Of a stretch of DNA of 5,178 bases, positions 1 to 4,466 are shown piece by piece (position 1 is the first letter of the stretch; each line of letters opens with the position of its first letter). The notes under the pieces were generated by a model. It was not told where the DNA came from. It was given only the letters and a program-made list of their open reading frames with translations, and searched no databases. The stretch lies in the NCBI GenBank assembly GCA_938037185.1, contig CALHQK010000089.1, positions 1 to 5,178 on the forward strand, in the 5' to 3' direction. The stretch is from an uncultured Riemerella sp. GTDB lineage: Bacteria; Bacteroidota; Bacteroidia; Flavobacteriales; Weeksellaceae. Both the position numbers and the translations under genes were made by a program.

Positions 1-2
1 AA

Positions 3-74
3 GCAGGATTGTTCTTTGATGGCACAAACAACAATCATAGAAATGTAGAAATTAGAAAAAAGGTACTATTATGA
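3..74 (+). CDS. 3' end of an upstream gene; tail contains a DUF2235-like FFDGTNNN motif (partial)
   Basis: An open frame enters from the left edge and stops with TGA at 72-74, overlapping the next gene's ATG by four bases (ATGA), a translational-coupling arrangement. The visible tail has 23 residues and includes LFFDGTNNN followed by a short charged end. FFDGTxNN is typical of the first strand of DUF2235 / type VI secretion lipase (Tle-like) domains, where it sits near the N-terminus of the domain. Here only about 15 residues follow it. If the resemblance is real, the gene is a truncated effector or a C-terminal fragment left by recombination. The call rests on one short motif, so the family is uncertain. 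The existence of an open frame ending here is better supported, by the ATGA junction. Confidence 0.4.
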   Translation, partial: AGLFFDGTNNNHRNVEIRKKVLL

Positions 75-424
75 AAAAATATATTCTATTAAGCTCGTTT
101 GTTATAATATCATCTTGTGGTGGTAATAGTGGTTTTAAATACTATGAAGGGCATATATACGATAGGAATAACAAACCTCTACCAAACATAAAAGTATGTA
201 AGATGTATCATACCCCAACTGACTGCACCATGACCGATGCAAACGGCTATTTTAAAATAAATATGAGCCCTACTTTCATAACAGACTTAATTGTTTTCTA
301 TAAGGAACAGCCAATAGATACAATAAGAACTGCTTGGACTTTACATGGAGAGTTAGATAGGTATTCTTTTATCGAAGGCAAGAATGATACCCTATTCATA
401 GACATGTCAAAATATGAAAAATAG
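71..424 (+). CDS. Small lipoprotein with carboxypeptidase-regulatory-like domain (A-type, gene 1 of array)
   Basis: A 117-residue predicted lipoprotein. The signal peptide is MKKYILLSSFVIISSC with the lipidated cysteine at residue 16. After a short GGNSG linker, a compact beta-sandwich of the carboxypeptidase-regulatory-like (CarboxypepD_reg) type is suggested by EGHIYDRNNKPLPN (26-39) and TDANGYFKI (55-63). The C-terminus has NDTLFIDM (105-112), a repeated ending in this array. The start is fixed by the signal peptide and by the ATGA overlap with the upstream frame. It resembles gene 4 (EGxxYDxN, then VC at similar spacing), so both are A-type paralogs. It should be anchored to a membrane facing the periplasm or cell surface. 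No enzymatic motif is visible. An immunity role against an upstream effector is possible but inferred only from context. Confidence 0.82.
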   Translation: MKKYILLSSFVIISSCGGNSGFKYYEGHIYDRNNKPLPNIKVCKMYHTPTDCTMTDANGYFKINMSPTFITDLIVFYKEQPIDTIRTAWTLHGELDRYSFIEGKNDTLFIDMSKYEK

Positions 425-464
425 AGGAGTTTGGGGATTGTTTTGGATGAGTAAGTTATATGAG

Positions 465-800
465 ATGAGAAATTTATCATTTATTTTATTACTAAATGTT
501 TTTGTTTTTAGTCATTGTAGGAAAGAAGAGAAAAAAGAAGAAATATTGTTTAGAAAAGGCTGGGTTATTAATAATGATAAAACGCCAATTGATAGTGTAG
601 CGGTTTATGATTTCGGGGATAGTCTTTTGACTTATACAAATTCTGATGGTTATTTTGAATTAAAGGTGAAAAAAAAGATATTAAAACATAATATCTATTT
701 GAAAAAGAAAGGGTATGAAACAGATTCTTTACGATATTATGAGGGGTTTCGTGATAGATTAGTCCCAATTAAAATAGAGGATTTGGGTACAGTGGTTTAA
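465..800 (+). CDS. Small lipoprotein with regulatory-like beta domain (gene 2 of array)
   Basis: A 111-residue predicted lipoprotein from ATG 465. In-frame ATGs also exist at 414 (overlapping the end of gene 1) and 447. I choose 465 because MRNLSFILLLNVFVFSHC begins a normal signal peptide there, while the earlier starts add a polar, Trp-containing extension. The cysteine is residue 18; His at -1 makes the lipobox atypical. The residues after Cys (RKEEKKEE) are charged, resembling the Lys-acidic lipoprotein export signal described in Capnocytophaga and relatives, so this member may reach the cell surface. A carboxypeptidase-regulatory-like core shows in GWVINNDKTPIDSVAVYD (32-49) and TNSDGYFEL (58-66). 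The end (IKIEDLG) weakly echoes the DLGIIYFEDL tail of genes 3 and 5. No function is recognisable. Confidence 0.75.
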   Translation: MRNLSFILLLNVFVFSHCRKEEKKEEILFRKGWVINNDKTPIDSVAVYDFGDSLLTYTNSDGYFELKVKKKILKHNIYLKKKGYETDSLRYYEGFRDRLVPIKIEDLGTVV

Positions 801-830
801 AAAAAATCAGAAAAGTAGAATATATAATCA

Positions 831-873
831 GCCCGTGAAAACAGGAATAAATATAAATAAAAACTTTTCAGGC
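831..873 (+). other. Imperfect inverted repeat in the gap between lipoprotein genes 2 and 3
   Basis: GCC-cg-TGAAAA at 831-841 can pair with TTTTCAGGC at 865-873, giving nine base pairs with a 2-nt bulge around an A-rich loop. It lies in the 89-bp gap between genes 2 and 3, the largest gap in the lipoprotein array. No U-run follows, so a classical terminator is unlikely. It could attenuate or stabilise the transcript, or be chance. Confidence 0.25.
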
Positions 874-889
874 TCAAAATAAGTGTAAA

Positions 890-1312
890 ATGAAAATATT
901 AAATTTTGTGTTTCTTATCATAATACTTTTTAGTTGTGATAATAAAAAATATATTTTAGCTCCTCATGTTAAGGGTAAACTTTACTCAAAAACCACTAAA
1001 AGCCCTATAGAAGGAGTAGAAATATATAATGATAAATCTATAATAAATACGATAGACACTATAAAAACGGACAGCGAGGGGAGTTTTATTACGCCTAATT
1101 TTGTGGTGAAAAGCTATGGAGAAGTCAGAGATTTTAGAGGAATGATAAGGCAAACTTATTATTTAAGCAGGGAAGGAATTCATAAGGTAATAGACGCAAA
1201 GGAATATTATGAATATAAGTTTCATAAAAGAGATTTTCATAAAAAAGATACTATTGATTTAGGGATTATTTATTTTGAGGATTTGGAGGATTTTGATTAC
1301 AAAAAACCATGA
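890..1312 (+). CDS. Small lipoprotein with regulatory-like beta domain (B-type, gene 3 of array)
   Basis: A 140-residue predicted lipoprotein. The signal peptide MKILNFVFLIIILFSC has a good lipobox (LFSC, Cys 16). The beta-rich core includes VKGKLYSKTTKSPIEGVEIY (27-46) and TDSEGSF (60-66), the usual carboxypeptidase-regulatory-like signature. The C-terminus KDTIDLGIIYFEDLEDFDY (119-137) is almost identical to that of gene 5, and the coding DNA there is about 93% identical over 70 bp, so genes 3 and 5 are recent duplicates at this end. The middle (residues 70-115) is much more diverged and unlike gene 5, the pattern expected of proteins diversifying for different partners. The stop overlaps ATG 1309, which probably begins gene 4. 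No function is recognisable beyond a secreted, membrane-anchored domain. Confidence 0.8.
   Translation: MKILNFVFLIIILFSCDNKKYILAPHVKGKLYSKTTKSPIEGVEIYNDKSIINTIDTIKTDSEGSFITPNFVVKSYGEVRDFRGMIRQTYYLSREGIHKVIDAKEYYEYKFHKRDFHKKDTIDLGIIYFEDLEDFDYKKP
1243..1312 (+). repeat. Direct repeat copy 1 (3' end of lipoprotein gene 3)
   Basis: This 70-bp stretch matches 2021-2090 with five mismatches by my base-by-base alignment (about 93%). It covers the shared C-terminal coding region and ends in CCATGA, where the stop of one gene overlaps the next ATG. Weaker similarity continues past the ATG through a GGATAATAG block (1330-1338; 2109-2117). The copies are 778 bp apart, about the length of a two-gene module, so they mark a tandem duplication. 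Confidence 0.85.
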
Positions 1313-1320
1313 AAAAAAAA
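1312..1320 (+). repeat. A9 homopolymer after ATG 1309, a likely slippage site controlling lipoprotein gene 4
   Basis: Nine adenines follow ATG 1309-1311. In the sequence as given, this ATG reads MKKKDIEDN and stops at the TAG ending at 1362. With eight adenines it reads MKKKILRIIVFLFMISC and joins the frame of gene 4, giving a perfect lipoprotein signal peptide. The tract could therefore be a phase-variation switch, a site of transcriptional or ribosomal slippage (A-AAA-AAG type), a fixed mutation, or a homopolymer sequencing error. Confidence 0.7.
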
Positions 1321-1324
1321 GATA

Positions 1325-1669
1325 TTGAGGATAATAGTTTTTTTGTTTATGATATCATGTAGAACCAATCAAGCAGGAAGTTTTACAGAGGGCTATGTCT
1401 ATGACAAAAATACAAACAAGGCAGTAGCAGGTGCTTCTGTATGTATCTGGGAAGGGTACGAAAAAGGGTTTTTAGAAGTTACTAAAACTGATTCAGAAGG
1501 ATATTTCAGTTTTAATGAAAAAAAGAAAATCGTATTAGGAAATAATGGAAAAGATTTGGCTGTACAATTTATCATTAAGAAAGAAAATATGATTTCTGAT
1601 ACCCTTATCTCGTATCCCAATAGAGACACTATAAGAATAGATACGATTTACTTACAAAATAGGTTTTAA
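1325..1669 (+). CDS. Small lipoprotein with regulatory-like beta domain (A-type, gene 4), start probably out of frame at ATG 1309
   Basis: The open frame can begin at TTG 1325 (114 residues; MRIIVFLFMISC, Cys 12), but the signal peptide then lacks most of its basic N-region. The natural start is probably ATG 1309, inside the stop of gene 3, which reads into this frame if one adenine of the A9 tract is removed (119 residues, Cys 17). The mature protein has EGYVYDKNTNKAVAGASVC (22-40 from TTG) and TDSEGYFSF (55-63), a carboxypeptidase-regulatory-like core, and ends RIDTIYLQNRF. It is an A-type paralog of gene 1. As given, expression would need TTG initiation, frameshifting or slippage. Gene 5 starts 13 bp after its stop, so the operon continues. 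Confidence 0.72.
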   Translation: MRIIVFLFMISCRTNQAGSFTEGYVYDKNTNKAVAGASVCIWEGYEKGFLEVTKTDSEGYFSFNEKKKIVLGNNGKDLAVQFIIKKENMISDTLISYPNRDTIRIDTIYLQNRF

Positions 1670-1682
1670 AAATTAGAATAAA

Positions 1683-2090
1683 ATGAAATCCAGATTGTTG
1701 CTTATTCTTGTTTTTCCTTTTTTATTAGGGTGTAAAAAAGAAAGCCTGATATTATTACCCTATACAAAGGGATATATTTACTCCAAAAAGGATGGAAAAC
1801 CCATCAAAAATGCAGCTTTCTATAGTCCGTATATAGGGAGTAAATTTAAAAATGATATTTTAGTAAAAAGCTCTGTAAGTACTGATGATAATGGTTTTTT
1901 CTTTTTAAACCAATGGAAAACAAAAATAAATCCCAAAGATACTCTCTCCAAAACAAATATTTTTTATGTGGAGTATAATGATGAAATAAGAAAAATACAT
2001 GTGAAAAATCCCGCCACAGAAAAAGACACTATTGATTTAGGGATTATTTATTTTGAAGATTTGGAGAATTTTGATTATGAAAAACCATGA
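1683..2090 (+). CDS. Small lipoprotein with regulatory-like beta domain (B-type, gene 5 of array)
   Basis: A 135-residue predicted lipoprotein. The signal peptide MKSRLLLILVFPFLLGC has a textbook LLGC lipobox (Cys 17). The mature part starts KKESLILLPYTKGYIYSK, aligning with gene 3 (KKYILAPHVKGKLYSK). STDDNGFFFL (66-75) is the regulatory-like turn motif. The tail KDTIDLGIIYFEDLENFDYEKP (114-135) repeats that of gene 3 with three changes. Between the conserved ends, residues 50-110 differ strongly from gene 3. The stop overlaps ATG 2087 in the same CCATGA arrangement as the 3-to-4 junction. It is the last intact member of the array. The function is unknown; periplasmic or surface anchoring is expected from the signal. 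Confidence 0.8.
   Translation: MKSRLLLILVFPFLLGCKKESLILLPYTKGYIYSKKDGKPIKNAAFYSPYIGSKFKNDILVKSSVSTDDNGFFFLNQWKTKINPKDTLSKTNIFYVEYNDEIRKIHVKNPATEKDTIDLGIIYFEDLENFDYEKP
2021..2090 (+). repeat. Direct repeat copy 2 (3' end of lipoprotein gene 5)
   Basis: This is the partner of 1243-1312, identical at 65 of 70 positions by eye. It includes the same CCATGA stop/start overlap. Most differences are silent or conservative in the encoded DLGIIYFEDLE tail, consistent with selection on the protein after duplication. Confidence 0.85.
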
Positions 2091-2191
2091 AAAAGAAAGT
2101 TTTATTAGGGGATAATAGAAAAGATTGGTACGAGCTTATTTATGGCTATACTATTGATAAAGAAGAAATTACTTTTCAATATTATGAATAG
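2087..2191 (+). pseudogene. Remnant of a sixth lipoprotein gene (A-type position), internally deleted
   Basis: ATG 2087 overlaps the stop of gene 5 just as ATG 1309 overlaps gene 3. The frame reads MKKKVLLGDNRKDW, continues through YGYTIDKEEITFQYYE and stops at 2189-2191 (34 residues). The beginning resembles the start region of gene 4, sharing the A-rich start and a GGATAATAG block, but the hydrophobic segment and lipobox are missing. The rest is an unrelated-looking acidic tail. The simplest reading is a deletion that joined the 5' end of an A-type lipoprotein gene to the 3' end of another gene. A genuine 34-residue peptide is possible but less likely. Confidence 0.5.
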
Positions 2192-2208
2192 TGGTAATGT
2201 TCTAAATA

Positions 2209-2236
2209 TGTTGTTTTTATTATAATAGAAACAATA
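2209..2236. other. 14-bp dyad symmetry downstream of the lipoprotein array
   Basis: Positions 2209-2222 are complementary to 2223-2236 at every pair, counting two G-T pairs (2210/2235 and 2217/2228). The centre is TATTATAATA. As RNA it would form a long A-U stem. No U-run follows on the + strand, so it is not a standard terminator. It may be a transcript 3' end or stability element, or a protein-binding site between the array and the next small gene. Confidence 0.35.
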
Positions 2237-2260
2237 ACAAAACAAATAGAAGCAAAATAA

Positions 2261-2441
2261 ATGATAGCAAAAGAAGTATATTCCTATTTATGTTGTATTG
2301 ATAGTTTTTACATTTATTTACATAAAGAGTAAAAAAAAGGATAAAAATGACAACAACCCAATGAATACAGCAAGGGTCTTTGATTCATATATACTAATAA
2401 TAATACTTTTGGTATTAATTGTATTATCTATTTTTAAATAG
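2261..2441 (+). pseudogene. Probable small two-helix membrane protein, frameshifted near its start
   Basis: As given, ATG 2261 reads MIAKEVYSYLCC and stops at the TAA around 2331. Removing one adenine from the A4 run at 2269-2272 gives a 59-residue protein that begins MIAKKYIPIYVVLIVF. It has a first hydrophobic helix (about residues 6-21), a basic linker KSKKKDKNDNNP (22-33), NTARVFDS, and a second hydrophobic helix (43-58) ending at TAG 2439-2441. The downstream frame is open from 2268, with an internal ATG at 2361 that would give only the second helix. I do not recognise the family. The helix-basic-loop-helix pattern suggests both ends face the same side of the membrane. The alternative is that the hydrophobic pattern is an accident of T-rich codons. 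Confidence 0.45.
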
Positions 2442-2552
2442 CAGGTAAAATTCCAGAGGTGTGGGCTGAACCATAAAATATTTATACTTAATTCAAAAAC
2501 AAATTATGCTTTATATTGCATTTTTGGGTGTGATAATTAGAAAATTATTATT
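2442..2552. other. A+T-rich intergenic stretch before hipB
   Basis: No frame of useful length and no RNA gene are seen here. The only feature is a 6-bp perfect A/T inverted repeat ATAATT-agaa-AATTAT (2533-2548) just upstream of the predicted -7 element of the hip operon. Its placement would suit an operator for the HipB-like repressor, but such repeats are common in DNA this A+T-rich. Confidence 0.3.
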
Positions 2553-2560
2553 TATATTTG
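2553..2560 (+). promoter_or_regulatory. Candidate Bacteroidota -7 promoter element for the hip operon
   Basis: TATATTTG matches the Bacteroidota -7 consensus TAnnTTTG exactly. No good -33 TTG at the usual spacing was found; the nearest TTG, at 2524-2526, is about 26 bp upstream. The element ends only 5 bp before ATG 2566, so transcription would start at or next to the start codon, giving a leaderless or nearly leaderless mRNA. If so, the in-frame ATG at 2575 could also serve as the start. Confidence 0.5.
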
Positions 2561-2565
2561 CATAA

Positions 2566-2787
2566 ATGAATTATATGGCATTTTATAAATTGATAGAACA
2601 AATCAAAGAACGGCGTAAAGTGCTGGGAATCACACAAGAGCAGCTTTCGGATATTTGTGGAGTGGGACTCCGTACTCTGAGAGAATTTGAGAGAGGAAAA
2701 GGAAATCCTACTTTACAGACATTGGAAAAAATATGCACTGCTTTGGGATTTGAAATTAAAATAGAGATAAAAAATGAGAAAAGCTAA
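2566..2787 (+). CDS. hipB: HipB-like XRE-family antitoxin/regulator
   Basis: A 73-residue protein made almost entirely of a Cro/C1 (XRE) helix-turn-helix: IKERRKVLGITQEQLSDICGV (13-33) followed by the recognition helix LRTLREFERGKGNPTLQTLEKI (35-56). It ends with a short strand-like segment FEIKIEIK (62-69), as in HipB dimerisation tails. HipB proteins repress their own operon and bind the toxin complex. The gene overlaps the HipS-like gene by 14 bp and is first in the operon, so translation is likely coupled. Start 2566 is the first ATG, and 2575 (M4) is an alternative. The promoter element lies immediately upstream. The XRE fold is very clear; the HipB role comes from context. Confidence 0.9.
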   Translation: MNYMAFYKLIEQIKERRKVLGITQEQLSDICGVGLRTLREFERGKGNPTLQTLEKICTALGFEIKIEIKNEKS

Positions 2788-3094
2788 GGTTTTATACAAG
2801 AATAAAGAAGCTGGCGAACTGACTCAGCTAGATGATGCTTCCTTTGTTTTTGAATATAATAAGGAATGGCTTTCTGATGAAAATCGCCCTCCCATCAGCC
2901 TCAGTTTTCCTAAAAAAGAAAGCGTTTTTTCTGCGAAAAGTTTATTTCCTTTTTTCTATCATCTGCTTCCTGAAGGAAAAGCCAAAAAGGAAATCTGCCA
3001 AAAATATAAGATTGATGAAAAGGATGCTTTCGGCATTCTGCTGCACTCTGCCCAGTATGACACTATCGGAGCTATTAAAATCATAAAAATATAA
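2774..3094 (+). CDS. hipS: HipS-like protein: free-standing HipA N-terminal domain
   Basis: A 106-residue protein corresponding to the N-terminal subdomain of HipA (Couple_hipA/HipA_N). Family landmarks in order: FVFEYNKEWL (24-33), PPISLSFP (39-46), LFPFFYHLLPEG (57-68), DAFGILL (84-90) and DTIGAIKI (96-103). In single-chain HipA this part is fused to the kinase; here it is a separate gene ending 4 bp before the kinase start. In the characterised HipBST system of E. coli O127:H6, the separate HipS is the antitoxin that neutralises HipT kinase, while HipB binds DNA. The same role is inferred here from gene order and size. The domain looks complete and is not a truncated hipA, because the kinase that follows has its own proper N-terminus. 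Confidence 0.88.
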   Translation: MRKAKVLYKNKEAGELTQLDDASFVFEYNKEWLSDENRPPISLSFPKKESVFSAKSLFPFFYHLLPEGKAKKEICQKYKIDEKDAFGILLHSAQYDTIGAIKIIKI

Positions 3095-3098
3095 ATCG

Positions 3099-4074
3099 AT
3101 GAGTCCTTTAGAAATTAAAGTCTGTCCAAGTCTTTTGACAGAGGGCTATTCTTCCTACAGCCCATCTGCTCTGAAAAAACTATTTGGCGGAAGGAAAGTT
3201 TCTCACTTTCTTACATATAATTTGGAAAAACAAAAGACTGATTTTCAGCAGAATATGTTGTTTATTTCTATTTCTGGTTTTCAGGACAAATATTCTCTTG
3301 TCTTGGACAAAGATATTTTGCGCCTCGCAGAAGAAGGGGAACAAGGGCAATATATCCTAAAACCCATTTCCGAACTCCCTAAAAACAAAGAGTATGCCCC
3401 TGCTAATGAACATCTTACTATGCAGATTGCCAAGCAGGTTTTTAATATAGAAACGGCAGAAAATGGATTGATATTTTTTGATGATGGAACGCCGGCTTAT
3501 CTCACCAAACGCTTTGATTTAGATAAAAATGGAGAGAAATTAGCCGTTGAAGATTTTACTTCTATTTTGGGAAAATCCCCTCAGACACATGGGGAACAGT
3601 ATAAGTACACAGGAAGTTATATAGACTTGTTTTCAGCTATAAAACAGTATCTTCCTGCATGGCAGGTGGAACAGCATAAATTATACCTGCTGATATTATT
3701 TAACTATCTATTCTCCAATGGAGATGCTCATCTAAAGAATTTTTCAGAATTTTTCTATCATCGAAACTCCTCAGGGAGATTTCAAACTTGCTCCTGCTTA
3801 TGATTTGATGAACACTAGAATTCATATTGAAGACGCTGATTTTGCTTTGTCAGAGAAAATTTATCCAAAATCCAAAGGAAAGATAGCTGCCCAGTTTTTC
3901 ACTCTTGCCGAAGAAGTGGGAATAAGCCAGACTCTTGCCCAAAAACACATGAAAAAAATGATGTCTTTCTCTGATAAAGTGATTGATTTGGTCAATAAAT
4001 CTTTTTTAAGTGAAAGTCTGAAAAGAAATTACATCCAATCTTATCAAACAAGACTGAATAAATTAAAAAAATGA
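3099..4074 (+). pseudogene. hipT: HipT-like HipA-family Ser/Thr kinase toxin, broken by a +1 frameshift
   Basis: As given, translation from ATG 3099 stops at 3803 (234 residues). The missing part continues in another frame from about 3736 to 4074. Removing one T from either T5 run (3740-3744 or 3750-3754) restores a 324-residue protein, about the length of E. coli HipT. Motifs seen: Ser57-Ile-Ser59-GFQDK, the autophosphorylation and phosphate-binding loop of HipT; YILKP with Lys88; TKRFD (136-140); and the catalytic NGDAHLKN (207-214, Asp209). Past the frameshift come GDFKLAPAYDLMNTR, with the metal-binding Asp, and the helical C-lobe. The 234-residue product lacks APAYD and should be inactive as a kinase. 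HipT of E. coli phosphorylates tryptophanyl-tRNA synthetase; the target here is unknown. This may be real inactivation of the toxin or a base-calling error. Confidence 0.87.
3736..4074 (+). other. Out-of-frame C-terminal part of the HipT-like kinase
   Basis: The frame is open from 3736 and encodes ETPQGDFKLAPAYDLMNTR, the helical C-terminal lobe and a Lys-rich end (LNKLKK). An independent start inside it (TTG 3805 or ATG 3808) would lack the metal-binding Asp and make only an isolated C-lobe fragment. It is best regarded as the second half of the gene at 3099. Confidence 0.8.
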
Positions 4075-4218
4075 TTTATAAAAACACGCTTCAAGTTATT
4101 TTGGGGAAATTAAAATTAGAAATTAATGATTTAAAGTTTAGAATTTTAATATTCCGTTTTTGTACACCTTTTAATAGATAAATACCTATAAATCAGGTTG
4201 TTTTAGATGTGTAGGGGA

Positions 4219-4323
4219 GTGAAAATGAGTAGTAGTATTGGGATAAATAGAATATGTAAACAATTTGTAGTTAGGACATTTAAGACTCAATTTTGTTCTC
4301 ATAGTTGTAATTTAAAAGATTAA
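4219..4323 (+). pseudogene. Probable remnant of a zinc-ribbon/HTH excisionase-like protein
   Basis: From GTG 4219 or ATG 4225 the frame reads MSSSIGINRICKQFVVRT, then FKTQFCSHSCNLKD and a stop at 4321-4323. The pattern resembles the N-terminus of Bacteroidota helix-turn-helix/excisionase-like proteins carried by mobile elements: RIC-x2-C-GKEF-x-A-R-T-x2-T-x-YCS-x2-CN-x2-YK. A few residues carrying the second cysteine appear deleted. After the stop, restoring two bases would continue YKELK as expected. An AGGGGAG Shine-Dalgarno-like sequence (4213-4219) precedes the ATG, which is unusual in this window. The identification comes from remembered family patterns, so it is moderate. If correct, this is debris of an integrated element. 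Confidence 0.42.
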
Positions 4324-4330
4324 AGAATTG

Positions 4331-4349
4331 AAAACTAAAAGTTAGTTTT
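4331..4349. terminator. Candidate hairpin between convergent hipT and recombinase
   Basis: AAAACTAA (4331-4338) and TTAGTTTT (4342-4349) form a perfect 8-bp stem with a 3-nt AAG loop. The T-rich 3' arm on either strand could act as a bidirectional terminator between the convergent genes. It is A/T-rich and sits over 100 bp from both stops, so the call is tentative. Confidence 0.35.
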
Positions 4350-4466
4350 ATGTGCAAAATAAAATATTTATAATCTAAATTTTGAAGTGATTGAAATCCT
4401 TAAATTGCTTTTGTAAATAAAGAATTTCATTTTTTAGCTTTGGATTCGTGAGCATCAAAAAATATT

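Larger units (their letters stand above)
4075..4466. other. Gene-poor 392-bp stretch between hipT and the recombinase
   Basis: This A+T-rich stretch lies between convergent genes. It holds a 9-bp A/T inverted repeat (ATTAAAATT 4109-4117 with AATTTTAAT 4142-4150), a short Cys-containing remnant frame (4219-4323) and a hairpin (4331-4349). No tRNA-like cloverleaf or long frame was found. It reads as a decayed boundary between two acquired modules. Confidence 0.5.

Noticed and set aside
298..480. A minus-strand open frame across the junction of lipoprotein genes 1 and 2
   Set aside because: It is antisense to two well-supported lipoprotein genes, has no recognisable motif, and its hydrophobic pattern follows from the coding strand.
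2401..2417. TAATAC / GTATTA hairpin inside the small membrane-protein frame
   Set aside because: Short, A/T-rich and within codons for a run of Ile/Leu/Val; most likely a coincidence of codon composition.
2832..3086. A +1-shifted open frame inside the HipS-like gene
   Set aside because: The HipA N-terminal motifs are all in the 2774 frame; the shifted frame is Phe/Lys-rich without family features.
4109..4150. 9-bp inverted repeat ATTAAAATT / AATTTTAAT as a terminator for hipT
   Set aside because: The arms contain only A and T with a 24-base loop, so the stem would be weak, and such matches are expected by chance here.
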